Positions 44,390-54,700 of a stretch of 64,000 bases of DNA are shown here, one piece after another. Each line of letters opens with the position of its first letter. The stretch's first letter is position 1. This DNA comes from Roseinatronobacter alkalisoli (GTDB lineage Bacteria; Pseudomonadota; Alphaproteobacteria; Rhodobacterales; Rhodobacteraceae), in NCBI RefSeq assembly GCF_028745735.1, contig NZ_JAQZSM010000008.1, positions 1-64,000 on the forward strand. The letters run 5' to 3'. Under the pieces are notes generated by a model. It did not search any database, was not told where the DNA came from, and saw only the letters and a program-made list of their open reading frames with translations. Position numbers and translations under genes: made by a program.

Positions 44390-47300
44390 ATGAGTGACCT
44401 ACCCGACCAGTTCAGTGAAAACGACATTGCCATTATCGGCATGGCCGCGCATTTGCCGGGCGCCCGATCCGTGGTCGAATTCTGGGATAACCTGCGCGCA
44501 GGTCGCAGCGCCATTCGCCGCCTGAGCGAAGCCGAGCTTCTGGCCGCCGGGGAACATGGCGCAATGCTGCGCAAACCCAATTATGTGCCCCATGCCGCAA
44601 CCCTTGATAATTTCGCGGAATTCGACCCCGATTTCTTCGGCTTCTCGCCCAAGGAAGCCGCGATTCTGGACCCGCAGCACCGGCAGTTCCTGGAAGTCGC
44701 CTGGGAAGCGTTCGAGGATGCGGGCCACCCGCCCGCCGCATTCGGCGGTCCTGTCGGGGTGTTTTCGGGCTGCGGCATGGGCAGCTATTTCTTTTTCAAC
44801 CTGTGTTCCAATCCGCATCTGGTGGATGATGTGGGCATGTTCCTGTTGCGCCATACCGGCAATGACAAGGATTTCCTGGCCACCCGCGTCAGTCATATTT
44901 TCGACCTGCGCGGCCCGTCGGTCAATGTGCAGACGGCCTGTTCCACATCGCTTGTGGCGGTGCATTATGCGGTGCAATCCCTGCTGACAGGGGAATGCGA
45001 CATGGCGCTTGCCGGGGGGGTAACAATCGAATTGCCCCATGGGCGGGGGTATCTGTTCAAGGAAAACGAAATCCTGTCGCCTGACGGGGAATGCCACGCC
45101 TTTGACCACCGCGCGCAAGGTACGGTTTTCGGGTCCGGTGCGGGGGCTGTGGTGCTGCGCCGCCTGTCCGATGCGCTGGCGGATGGCGACCGCATCATTG
45201 CAGTCATCAAGGGCAGCGCCGTCAATAACGATGGCGCGGCCAAGGCGGGCTATCTGGCCCCATCTGTCGAAGGACAGGCCGCCGCCGTGGCAGAGGCTCA
45301 TCACGTTGCAGGCGTGTCCGCAGACAGCGTGTCCTATATCGAATGCCATGGTACGGGCACCTATCTGGGTGATCCGATCGAAATTGCCGCCCTGACACAG
45401 GCATTTGCGGCGACAACCGACAAGACCGGCTTTTGCCGGATCGGGTCGGTCAAGACCAATATCGGCCATCTGGATACTGCCGCAGGTGTGGCCAGCCTGA
45501 TCAAGGTGGCATCCGCCCTGCAGCATCGCGAACTGCCCCCCAGCCTTGGGTATGAAGCGCCCAATCCCGCGATTGATTTTGATGCGACCCCGTTCGTGGT
45601 GAATGATCGCCTGACACCGTGGCAGGGCGATGGCCCGCTGCGCGCAGGGGTCAATTCGCTGGGTGTGGGTGGTACCAATGCTCATGTCATCCTGCAGGAA
45701 GCGCCGCCCCGCCCGCCATCGGGTGCAAGCGACTGGCCCTTCCAGCTTCTGACCCTGTCGGCGCGTAGCAAACCCGCGCTGGATGACGCCGCGCGTAACC
45801 TTGCCACCCATCTGCGCGCACATCCCGGCCAACCGCTGGCTGATGTGGCCTTTACCTTGCGCGAAGGGCGCACTGCATTTGCCCAGCGTCGCATTGTTGT
45901 GGCCGAAACCCATGAAGACGCCGCCACCCTGCTGGATGCGGAAAACCCCGGCCGCGTGTTCACCCATACTGCGCTGGACAACCCCGACATGGTGTTCATG
46001 TTCCCCGGCGGAGGCGCGCAATATGCCGGTATGGCGCGCGATCTTTATGAAACCGAACCCGTTTTTGCCGAATGGATGGATCGCGGGCTGGCCCATCTGC
46101 AACCGAAGCTGGGCTATGACCTGCGCGCCCTGTGGCTGCCTGCGCCGCAGGACTTGGCACAGGCGAATGAGGCCCTGATGCGCCCTTCGGTGCAATTACC
46201 GCTGATCATGATCACGGAATATGCGCTGGCGCAGTTGTTCATCGACTGGGGCGTGACCCCTTCGGTGCTGGTCGGGCATTCCATGGGTGAAAACACCGCC
46301 GCCGCGCTGGCAGGTGTCCTGCGGTTTGAGGATTGCATTGATCTGGTGCATCTGCGCGGGCAGCTATTCGATACGGTGCCTTCAGGCGGCATGCTGTCCG
46401 TGCCGCTGTCGCTGGACGCGCTGCGCCCCTATCTGGGGCCGGACCATGACATTGCATCGCTGAACGCGCCCGAATTGACTGTGGTTTCCGGTCCGCAGGC
46501 AGCACTTGACCATCTGACTGCCGCTCTGCGTGCGGATGATATAACGGCCCAGCGCATTGCCATCGACATTGCCGCCCATAGCCGCATGCTGGACCCCATT
46601 CTGGACCAGTTCCGCACCTTCTTGCAGGCGGTGCCGCTGAATGCACCGCAACTGCCCATCATTTCAAACCGCACCGGCCAGCCCCTGACGCCTCAGCAGG
46701 CCTGCGACCCCGAATACTGGGTGCAACACCTGCGCAATACGGTCCTGTTCGGCGATTGCATCACCACATTGGCCGCAAAGCCCAACCGCATCTATCTGGA
46801 AATGGGGCCGGGCAAGGCGCTATCATCGCTGACCCGCATGAACGGGGCCGTGCCGGGGCAACAGGTGCTGTCCGTGCTGCGCCACCCTGACGAAGACATC
46901 GCTGATGATCTGTACCATATCGGCACATTGGGCCGCATCTGGGCGCTGGGCGGGCAGTTCGACTGGGCGCAGATCTGGGGTGATGCGCGGCGCCAGCGCG
47001 TCCGCCTGCCCGCCTATCCGTTCCAGCGCGCGCATTATTTCATAGAACCGGGCAGCAACAGCGCCCCTGAAACGCCTGCCCTGGAACGCATTGATGATGT
47101 CACGCAATGGGGTTTTGCGACCGGCTGGAAACCGGCCTATGCCGATTGTGATATTGATGTCACCCGCGATTTGTCCGGCATGTCCGATACATGGTTGGTT
47201 TTCGCAGATGATGCAGGCATTGCCGCGCCGGTTATTGCGCAACTGCGCGACAGCGGCCAGCGCGTGATCGATGTACATGCGGGCGACACATTCGCGCGCA

Positions 47301-50300
47301 AATCTGCCGACAGTTTCACGCTGGCCCCGGAACAGGGCGCAGACGGGTATGTGCAGCTTCTGCAAGACCTGATTGCGGATGGCGTTACCCCCAGCCGTAT
47401 TGCGCATTTCTGGCTTGCGGACCCGCAGGAAACATATCGTCCGGGGTCCAGTTTCGTACACCGCAATCTGGAACAGGGGTTCTATGCATTGCTATATCTG
47501 GCGCAGGCCGTCCAGTCCGAAAACCTGACCCTGCCGGTGCATCTGACCGTTGTCACCACCGGCGCACAGGCGCTGGACGGCGAACGGCTGGCCTATCCCG
47601 AAAAGGCCATGATTGCAGGCCCCGCCCGCGTGGCGCCGCGCGAAATGCCGGGCCTGACCTGCGCCACACTGGATATTGACACCAGCCGCCCCGCTGACCC
47701 TGCCCTGACGCTGGCCCTGCTGGAAGAGCTTTGCGCCACGCCCGCCAACAGCACCGCACTGCTGCGCGGGCAGCGCCGCTGTGTGCAGGTCATCCGCCCG
47801 GCGCCACTGGCCGATGAATTGCCGGACCTGCCCGAAGGTGCGCATTGGATCATTACAGGGGGTTTTGGGGGTATCGGCCTGACACTGGCAGAAACGCTGA
47901 TCACGCAAAGCGCGGCGGATATTACCCTGATCAGCCGCACCCCCTTGCCGGACCGTGCGGATTGGGACAATTGGCTGGCCACGCATTCACCCGCCGACCG
48001 GACCAGCCGCCGCATTCTGGCCATCCGGCGGCTGGAAACCCTGGGTGGGCGCGTGCATGTCACCTGTGCCGATGTCTGTAACATAGACGAAATGCGCCGC
48101 GCGCTGGACGAGGCGAAGGCCACCTTTGGCGCAGCTTACGGGCTGATCCATGCTGCAGGGCATATCGCCGATGCGCCCCTTCTGGGCAAATCCGCCGCTG
48201 ATGTGGAAGACGTGCTTGCCCCCAAACTGCACGGATTGCAGGTTCTGGATGAATTGCTGCCCGATGGCACGCTGGATGTGATGGTGCTGTTTTCGTCAAC
48301 ATCCACCCTGACTACGCCTGTGGGCCAGGTGGATTATGTGGCCGCAAATGAATACCTGAACGCTTTTGCCCGTGCGCGCACAGCGGGGAAAACCCGTGTT
48401 CTGTCGCTGAACTGGGGTGTTTGGGCGGAAACCGGCATGGCTGCGGACGCCATGGCGGAACGTCTGGGCCAGTCCCCCGCAGTGCCTGCGATGCCCTGCG
48501 CACAGCCACTTTATGATGAGATGGATTTTGACGCCGCAGGCAACCGCCGTCTGACCCTGCAACTGGACACAGGCCATTGGGTTGTGGACCAGCACCGCAC
48601 CGGCGACGGCACCGCCATCCTGCCCGGCACTGCCTATCTGGACCTTGCCGCGCAGGCATTGCGCGCGCATGGTGAAACCGGCGCGTTTGAATTGCGCGAC
48701 ATGTGGTTTCTGCGCGCCGTGAGTGTGGCGGATGGCGGCCCGCGCAAATTGCGCGCCACCCTGACGCGCAGTCGCGAAGGGTATGATTTCACCCTGCGCA
48801 GCGATGTCATGCAGGGCGGAACCACCGGCTATGTGCTGAACGCGCAGGCGCGTGTGGTGCTAGGCAATCTGACCGCGCCTGCCGCGATTGACCCCACCGC
48901 CATTTCCGCACGCTGCCCCGATGTGACCGAAGGGAACGGCCTGCCATCCCCGCAAGAGGCGCATCTGAAATTCGGCCCGCGCTGGCGTGTCATTACCCGC
49001 ACAGCCTATGGTACGGGCGAAGGGCTGGCGCATCTGGCTTTGCCGCCGGAATTTCTGGATGATCTGCGCGCGGGCCATGTGCTGCACCCCGCGCTGATGG
49101 ATCTGGCCACTGGCTGGGCCATGCAGTTGATACCGGGGTATGACGCGCACGCGCTATGGGTGCCGGTGTCGTATGACAGTGTGTCGGTGTTTGCCGACCT
49201 GCCCGCGCAGATTGTCAGCCATGCGCGCTTGCGCGATGACAATGATGCGGGTTTTGCCTGTTTTGACCTGACGCTTGCCACCCCGGACGGGCAGGTGATT
49301 GCCGAGATCCGCCGCTTCACCATCAAAGAGGTGACAGGTACGAATTTCAGCGATGCGCCCCCACCGCGCGCGTCCGAGATTATGCGCGACAGTACCGCCA
49401 ACACCGCCCTGTCACCGGCAGAAGAACGCCTGCGCGATATGCTGGGCCTTGGCATTACACCTGCGGAAGGCGCGCGCGCTTTCCTGCGTGCCCTGATGTC
49501 GGACCGCGCCGCAATCGTGGTGTCATCCATCGATCCGCGCGTGCTGGTCGCGCAGGCCGAAAGTGATGCAATGGTCCGGCCGCAGACCAAATTCGACCGC
49601 CCCGACCTTGGCACTGAACTGATTGCACCGCGCAACGACATTGAACGCACGCTGACCGGCTTCTGGCAGGATTTGCTGGGTGTTGATCAGGTCGGGGTGG
49701 AGGATAACTTCTTCGACCTTGGCGGGCATTCACTGATTGCGGTGCGCCTGTTTGCACAGGTGAAGAAAGCCTATCATGTGGATTTCCCGATTTCCGTGCT
49801 GTTTCAGGCCCCCACCATCGCGTCCTGCGCGGCAATGATTGCCGAACAGACCGGGCTGGACCCTGACGCGGACACCGCCCAGGCGGACACGGACCAGCCC
49901 GCACGCCCAAGGTTTACCCATCTGGTGCCCATGCATGACCGCGATTCCGGCACGCAAACGCCGTTTTTCCTTGTGGCGGGGATGTTCGGGAATGTGCTGA
50001 ACCTGCGCCATCTTGCGTTGTTGATGGGGCGTGACCGGCCGTTTTACGGGCTGCAGGCGCGCGGGCTTCTGGGCGGGGATGCCCCGCATGACCGGATTGA
50101 AGATGCAGCCCGCGATTATATTGCCGAAATGCGGCAGGTGCAGCCGCATGGCCCCTATATGCTGGGCGGATTTTCGGGGGGCGGGATTGTCGCCTATGAA
50201 ATTGCCCGCCAACTGGAATCCGCAGGTGAAAAGGTGGATATGGTCGTGTTGCTGGACACGCCGCTGCCGCTGCGCCCCGGTTTGTCCCGCACCGACAAGG

Positions 50301-50737
50301 CCCTGATGAAACTGGCCGAATTGCGCCGCAAGGGGCCGGGCTATGTTGTCGAATGGTGGCGCGGGCGACAGGACTGGAAACGCCATCTGGCCGCTGGCCC
50401 TGCCGCTGACAGCGATGATGCGTTCCACAACACCGCGATCGAGGCCGCCTTTCGCCACGCGGTCGGCGCTTATCAGGTGCAACCATGGGATGGCAATCTG
50501 GTGTTGTTCCGCCCGCCGCTGGACCGTCACTGGAAAGTGTCGGGCGGCAACTGGGTCAGCAGCCAGCGTGAATATGTCTTTGCCGATAATGACTGGACCC
50601 GCTACGCCCCCAATCTGCGCGTGATAGAGGTGCCGGGCGACCATGACAGCATGGTTCTTGAACCCAATGTCCGCGTTCTGGCGTCAAGATTGCGGGCGCT
50701 GATGCCCGAAACCCACATGAAACAAGCAGCCGAGTGA
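44390..50737 (+). CDS. Type I polyketide synthase module KS-AT-KR-DH-ACP-TE
   Basis: A 2115-residue single-module PKS. The ketosynthase (about 10-430) has the Cys184-His320-His360 triad. The acyltransferase (about 540-850) has GHSMGE with Ser631 and His730; the specificity motif reads IAAH, neither HAFH nor YASH. A structural KR half and catalytic KR (about 950-1370) show GGFGGIG and Tyr1316. A dehydratase (about 1390-1660) has His1402 and Asp1571. The ACP serine is Ser1781 (LGGHSL) and the thioesterase has Ser1929 (GGFSGGG) and His2085. KR precedes DH, the reverse of the canonical order. Start ATG 44390 has a weak ribosome binding site; TTG 44372 is possible. It should make an alpha,beta-unsaturated unit and release it. 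Its starter probably comes from the NRPS protein encoded two genes downstream. Confidence 0.9.
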   Translation: MSDLPDQFSENDIAIIGMAAHLPGARSVVEFWDNLRAGRSAIRRLSEAELLAAGEHGAMLRKPNYVPHAATLDNFAEFDPDFFGFSPKEAAILDPQHRQFLEVAWEAFEDAGHPPAAFGGPVGVFSGCGMGSYFFFNLCSNPHLVDDVGMFLLRHTGNDKDFLATRVSHIFDLRGPSVNVQTACSTSLVAVHYAVQSLLTGECDMALAGGVTIELPHGRGYLFKENEILSPDGECHAFDHRAQGTVFGSGAGAVVLRRLSDALADGDRIIAVIKGSAVNNDGAAKAGYLAPSVEGQAAAVAEAHHVAGVSADSVSYIECHGTGTYLGDPIEIAALTQAFAATTDKTGFCRIGSVKTNIGHLDTAAGVASLIKVASALQHRELPPSLGYEAPNPAIDFDATPFVVNDRLTPWQGDGPLRAGVNSLGVGGTNAHVILQEAPPRPPSGASDWPFQLLTLSARSKPALDDAARNLATHLRAHPGQPLADVAFTLREGRTAFAQRRIVVAETHEDAATLLDAENPGRVFTHTALDNPDMVFMFPGGGAQYAGMARDLYETEPVFAEWMDRGLAHLQPKLGYDLRALWLPAPQDLAQANEALMRPSVQLPLIMITEYALAQLFIDWGVTPSVLVGHSMGENTAAALAGVLRFEDCIDLVHLRGQLFDTVPSGGMLSVPLSLDALRPYLGPDHDIASLNAPELTVVSGPQAALDHLTAALRADDITAQRIAIDIAAHSRMLDPILDQFRTFLQAVPLNAPQLPIISNRTGQPLTPQQACDPEYWVQHLRNTVLFGDCITTLAAKPNRIYLEMGPGKALSSLTRMNGAVPGQQVLSVLRHPDEDIADDLYHIGTLGRIWALGGQFDWAQIWGDARRQRVRLPAYPFQRAHYFIEPGSNSAPETPALERIDDVTQWGFATGWKPAYADCDIDVTRDLSGMSDTWLVFADDAGIAAPVIAQLRDSGQRVIDVHAGDTFARKSADSFTLAPEQGADGYVQLLQDLIADGVTPSRIAHFWLADPQETYRPGSSFVHRNLEQGFYALLYLAQAVQSENLTLPVHLTVVTTGAQALDGERLAYPEKAMIAGPARVAPREMPGLTCATLDIDTSRPADPALTLALLEELCATPANSTALLRGQRRCVQVIRPAPLADELPDLPEGAHWIITGGFGGIGLTLAETLITQSAADITLISRTPLPDRADWDNWLATHSPADRTSRRILAIRRLETLGGRVHVTCADVCNIDEMRRALDEAKATFGAAYGLIHAAGHIADAPLLGKSAADVEDVLAPKLHGLQVLDELLPDGTLDVMVLFSSTSTLTTPVGQVDYVAANEYLNAFARARTAGKTRVLSLNWGVWAETGMAADAMAERLGQSPAVPAMPCAQPLYDEMDFDAAGNRRLTLQLDTGHWVVDQHRTGDGTAILPGTAYLDLAAQALRAHGETGAFELRDMWFLRAVSVADGGPRKLRATLTRSREGYDFTLRSDVMQGGTTGYVLNAQARVVLGNLTAPAAIDPTAISARCPDVTEGNGLPSPQEAHLKFGPRWRVITRTAYGTGEGLAHLALPPEFLDDLRAGHVLHPALMDLATGWAMQLIPGYDAHALWVPVSYDSVSVFADLPAQIVSHARLRDDNDAGFACFDLTLATPDGQVIAEIRRFTIKEVTGTNFSDAPPPRASEIMRDSTANTALSPAEERLRDMLGLGITPAEGARAFLRALMSDRAAIVVSSIDPRVLVAQAESDAMVRPQTKFDRPDLGTELIAPRNDIERTLTGFWQDLLGVDQVGVEDNFFDLGGHSLIAVRLFAQVKKAYHVDFPISVLFQAPTIASCAAMIAEQTGLDPDADTAQADTDQPARPRFTHLVPMHDRDSGTQTPFFLVAGMFGNVLNLRHLALLMGRDRPFYGLQARGLLGGDAPHDRIEDAARDYIAEMRQVQPHGPYMLGGFSGGGIVAYEIARQLESAGEKVDMVVLLDTPLPLRPGLSRTDKALMKLAELRRKGPGYVVEWWRGRQDWKRHLAAGPAADSDDAFHNTAIEAAFRHAVGAYQVQPWDGNLVLFRPPLDRHWKVSGGNWVSSQREYVFADNDWTRYAPNLRVIEVPGDHDSMVLEPNVRVLASRLRALMPETHMKQAAE

Positions 50738-50742
50738 AATGT

Positions 50743-51714
50743 ATGAGTGCCACTGTCCTGACCGTTATCGTCAATTACAAAAGCGCCGAAATGGCGCTGA
50801 AATCGGCACAGGCCGCAGAGCGCGCCATGGCTGGCATTGATGGCGCGATCACCATTGTCGATAATGACAGTCAGGACGGGTCATATGACTATCTGCGCGA
50901 CCATACAGGCGGCATGCCGCGGGTTCAGGTGCTGCAATCGGGCCATAACGGGGGGTTCGGTTCGGGCAATAACATTGCCATCCGTGGGGGCCTGCCCGAC
51001 GGGCGGCAGCCTGATTTCATTTATCTTCTGAACCCTGATGCCTTTCCCGATGCAGATGCCATAACGCTGCTGCGTGAACATTTGCTGCAAAACCCGCAGA
51101 CAGGTTTTGTGGGCAGCGCTGTCGAAGGCGAAGATGGCACCCCGCATGAAGTGGCATTCCGCTTTCCCTCCGTCTGGTCAGAGTTTGAGGCCGCTGCGAA
51201 TACCGGCATCATTACCAGAATGCTGTACAAATACCGCGTTCCTGTCGGGTTTCCGCAAAGCACCTGCCGCGTGGATTGGTGCACGGGGGCCAGTGTGATG
51301 TTTCGCCGCGCCACGCTGGACCAGATCGGGCTGTTTGACGAAACCTTCTTCCTGTATTTTGAAGAAACGGAACTGTGTCACAGGGCATGGGCGGCTGGCT
51401 GGGGTGGCGCATATCTGCCGCAGGCGAAAGTCATGCATATCGGGTCGGCGTCAACCGGTATGCAGCAATGGACCCGCGTGCCGCGCTACTGGTTTGACTC
51501 GCGCGCGCATTATTTCCGCAAGACAGGCGGGGCCGGGTATCTGGTGCTGGCGACGTTGTCGTATATGCTGGGCGCGTCAATCTGGAAGCTGCGGCGCGTC
51601 GTTGAACGAAAAGAGGATAGAATTCCGCCACATTTTCTCCGTGATCTTGTGGCATGTACGTTTCAAACCCTGATGCCGGGCGCGGCGGCCACTCGGGGGC
51701 GGGCGGGGGCGTAG
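50743..51714 (+). CDS. Family 2 glycosyltransferase
   Basis: A protein of about 323 residues with a GT-A fold. The N-terminus [15 protein letters not shown], then [27 protein letters not shown] and LLNPDAFPD correspond to the nucleotide-sugar and metal site, as in rhamnosyltransferase-like WbbL proteins. [23 protein letters not shown] is the usual acceptor-side motif. A GTG at 50734 overlaps the PKS stop (GTGA) and could be the real, coupled start; the ATG at 50743 gives the better N-terminus. It lies between the PKS and NRPS genes, so it may glycosylate their product or belong to the polysaccharide side. Confidence 0.85.
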   Translation: MSATVLTVIVNYKSAEMALKSAQAAERAMAGIDGAITIVDNDSQDGSYDYLRDHTGGMPRVQVLQSGHNGGFGSGNNIAIRGGLPDGRQPDFIYLLNPDAFPDADAITLLREHLLQNPQTGFVGSAVEGEDGTPHEVAFRFPSVWSEFEAAANTGIITRMLYKYRVPVGFPQSTCRVDWCTGASVMFRRATLDQIGLFDETFFLYFEETELCHRAWAAGWGGAYLPQAKVMHIGSASTGMQQWTRVPRYWFDSRAHYFRKTGGAGYLVLATLSYMLGASIWKLRRVVERKEDRIPPHFLRDLVACTFQTLMPGAAATRGRAGA

Positions 51715-51737
51715 GACGCGCCCTGAAAGGGGTATGT

Positions 51738-54700
51738 ATGCAGTTTTCAAGTGTTGTGATCGGCGATGAAAGTCTGTTGGCGGCATGCAGTGATCAGGTT
51801 CTGGAACGCGGTCATGTGATTGCGGCAGTGGTCACCGACAATGCGCAACTGGCCGACTGGGCGGCCAGCCATGGCGTGCCCGTCATTGCCCCCGGTGCCG
51901 GTCTGGCTGACCGGCTGGCGGGGTTTCAGTTCGACTGGTTGCTGAACATTGCCGGGCTACGTCTGCTGCCGCGTGACGTGCTGGCATTGGCCGCGCGCGG
52001 GGCTGTGAATTTCCACGATGGGGTATTGCCGCGCCATGCGGGGCTGAACGCACCCGCCTGGGCCCTGATGGAGGGCGAAACCCGCCACGGTATTACCTGG
52101 CACCTGATCACGGATGCCGTTGATCAGGGCAATATCCTTGTTCAGTCCGAGTTCGACATTGCGCCCGATGATACCGCGCTGACGCTGAACGCGAAATGCT
52201 TTGCCGCCGGGGTCGAAAGTTTTGCGCAAGTGCTGACCCAGCTTGAAGAAGGGCAGGTAGCAGGCCAGCCGCAGGACTTAAGTAAGCGCAGCGTGCATCT
52301 GGGTTCCGACCGCCCCGCGCATGACGGGTTGCTGGATTTCACCCGCCCGGCGATGGAACTGGAACGTCAGGTTCGCGCGCTTGATCATGGCCCCTACTGG
52401 AACCCGTTGACCGCGGCCAAGCTGCGCCTTGGCCCGCAGCTTGCCTGTATCGGTGCAGCGCGGCTGGTGCCCGGCCATGGTCAACCCGGTCAGGTCGTGG
52501 CTGTGGACGCTGATGGCGTGACCGTGGCCTGCGCGGATGCGGCGCTGCATCTGTCGGGGGTGTTGTGCATACAGGGCGTACCGATCGATCCTGCAGATTT
52601 TGTCACAACAGGTGATATCCTGCCCCCCCCGCCCGACGGGGTGACAGATGCCATGGCGCGCATTGCCGCCGGTGATCAGCACTGGCGCGATGCATTGCGG
52701 GCATTGGCCCCGGCTGCACCGCTTGCACTGCGTTCTGACACGCGCATGACATTGCCACTTGATTTGCCAAAGCTGCCCGATGCGCAGCTTATCACGACAT
52801 TTGGCGCGGCTGTCGCACGCCATTTTGGCGTGTCACGCATTGATCTGGCATGGCGCAACGCGGTGATTGCTGCCGCTGAGTTGGCCGCGCCGGACCATAT
52901 TTCCGGCTGGGTGCCTGTTCAGGTGGATGCGCGCGCGCGCGACGTCGCTGCCGTTGTGGGTGCACGCCTGAAACTGGCCCAAACCGCCCCCGGTTTCGCC
53001 CGCGACATCAGCGCGCGTGATCCGGTCCTTGGCGTCATTTCCGCGCCGCATGTTGGCGTGACCCAAGGGGCAGACATGCCGGGCGCCGTGCTGGTGCTGG
53101 ACCTTGACGCGGGCATGCTGCGCTATGACCCCGAAACACTGAACAGCGCTGCCATGGCGCAGATACGGGCCTATATGACCGCGCCCCTGCCCGCCGCTGG
53201 CGATATCGGGCAGCTGAACGACACTGCGCAGCCTTATGACCGCATCTGCATTCACCATGCGTTTGAAACGCAGGTCGCGAAAACGCCCGATGCCATTGCG
53301 CTGAGTTTCGAAAACCAGTCGCTGACCTATTCTGAACTGAACGCGCGCGCAAACCGTGTGGCGCATGTGCTGGCGGATATGGGCGTTACCCCTGATACGC
53401 CTGTGGCGCTGTGCACGGCGCGCGGGCCGAACCTGCTGATCGGCGCGCTTGGCATTCTGAAGGCGGGCGGGGCCTATGTGCCACTGGACCCCGCCTATCC
53501 CGCTGACCGGCTGGCGCATTACCTGAATGATTCATCCGCGCCGGTTCTGGTGACCGAACATGACATGCTGGACATTCTGCCTGATCATGGCGCGGCGCTG
53601 TTGCAACTGGACACGGATACCCGTCTTGGCGCGGCACCCGATATGAACCCGCAAGGGAACGCCACGCCCGACAATCTGGCTTATCTGATCTATACATCCG
53701 GTTCTACCGGTGCGCCCAAGGGGGTGATGGTCGAACATGGCAATGTCGCCAATTTCTTCGCGGGCATGGACGGACGCATCCGCCACGACCCGCCCGGTGT
53801 CTGGCTGGCAGTCACATCGCTGAGTTTTGATATTTCGGTGCTGGAACTTTTCTGGACGCTGGCGCGCGGCTTCAAAGTTGTCCTGATGGGCGATGAGGAC
53901 CGCATCGCGGTGTCGCATGCGCCAGTGCGCGTGTCTGACAAGCCCATGGATTTCAGCCTTATGTATTGGGGCAATGATGACGGGCAGGGGCCACAAAAAT
54001 ACCGCCTGTTGCTGGAAGGCGCGAAATTCGCCGACACGCACGGGTTCTGTGCGGTCTGGACACCGGAACGCCATTTCCATGCCTTTGGCGGCCCGTTTCC
54101 CAACCCGTCGGTTTCGGGCGCTGCGGTGGCGGCGGTCACCCAGAATCTGGCGGTGCGGGCAGGGTCATGCGTGGCACCGCTGCACCATCCGGTGCGTATT
54201 GCCGAAGAATGGGCGATGATCGACAACCTGACCAACGGGCGCACTGGTCTGGGCATTGCGTCGGGCTGGCACCCGGTTGATTTTGTCATCCGCCCCGAAA
54301 ACCGCCCGCCAAACAACAAACAAGCCATGTTCGAGATGATCGACACGCTGCGCAAATTGTGGCGCGGCGAAGCGGTCGAATTCGACAAGGGCGATGGTCC
54401 GGTCCCGATCCAGACCCTGCCACGACCGGTATCGCGGGAATTGCCCATCTGGCTGACCACCGCCGGCAACCCGGAAACATGGCGCGATGCGGGGCGTCTT
54501 GGCGCGAATGTGCTGACCCATCTTCTGGGCCAGTCCATTGCCGAGGTGGCTGAGAAGATCGCCATCTATCACACTGCGCTGCGCGATGCGGGCCATGACC
54601 CCGCTGATTTCACCATCACGCTGATGCTGCACAGTTTTGTTGCGCGCGACCGCGACCATGCGCGCGAAGTGGCCCGCGGACCGATGAAATCCTACTTGCT

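Noticed and set aside
44399-46195. 598-codon open frame antisense to the PKS ketosynthase
   Set aside because: The opposite strand encodes a textbook KS-AT with catalytic residues in register. The antisense frame is a by-product of high GC and codon bias, with His/Gln/Arg-rich, non-family sequence.
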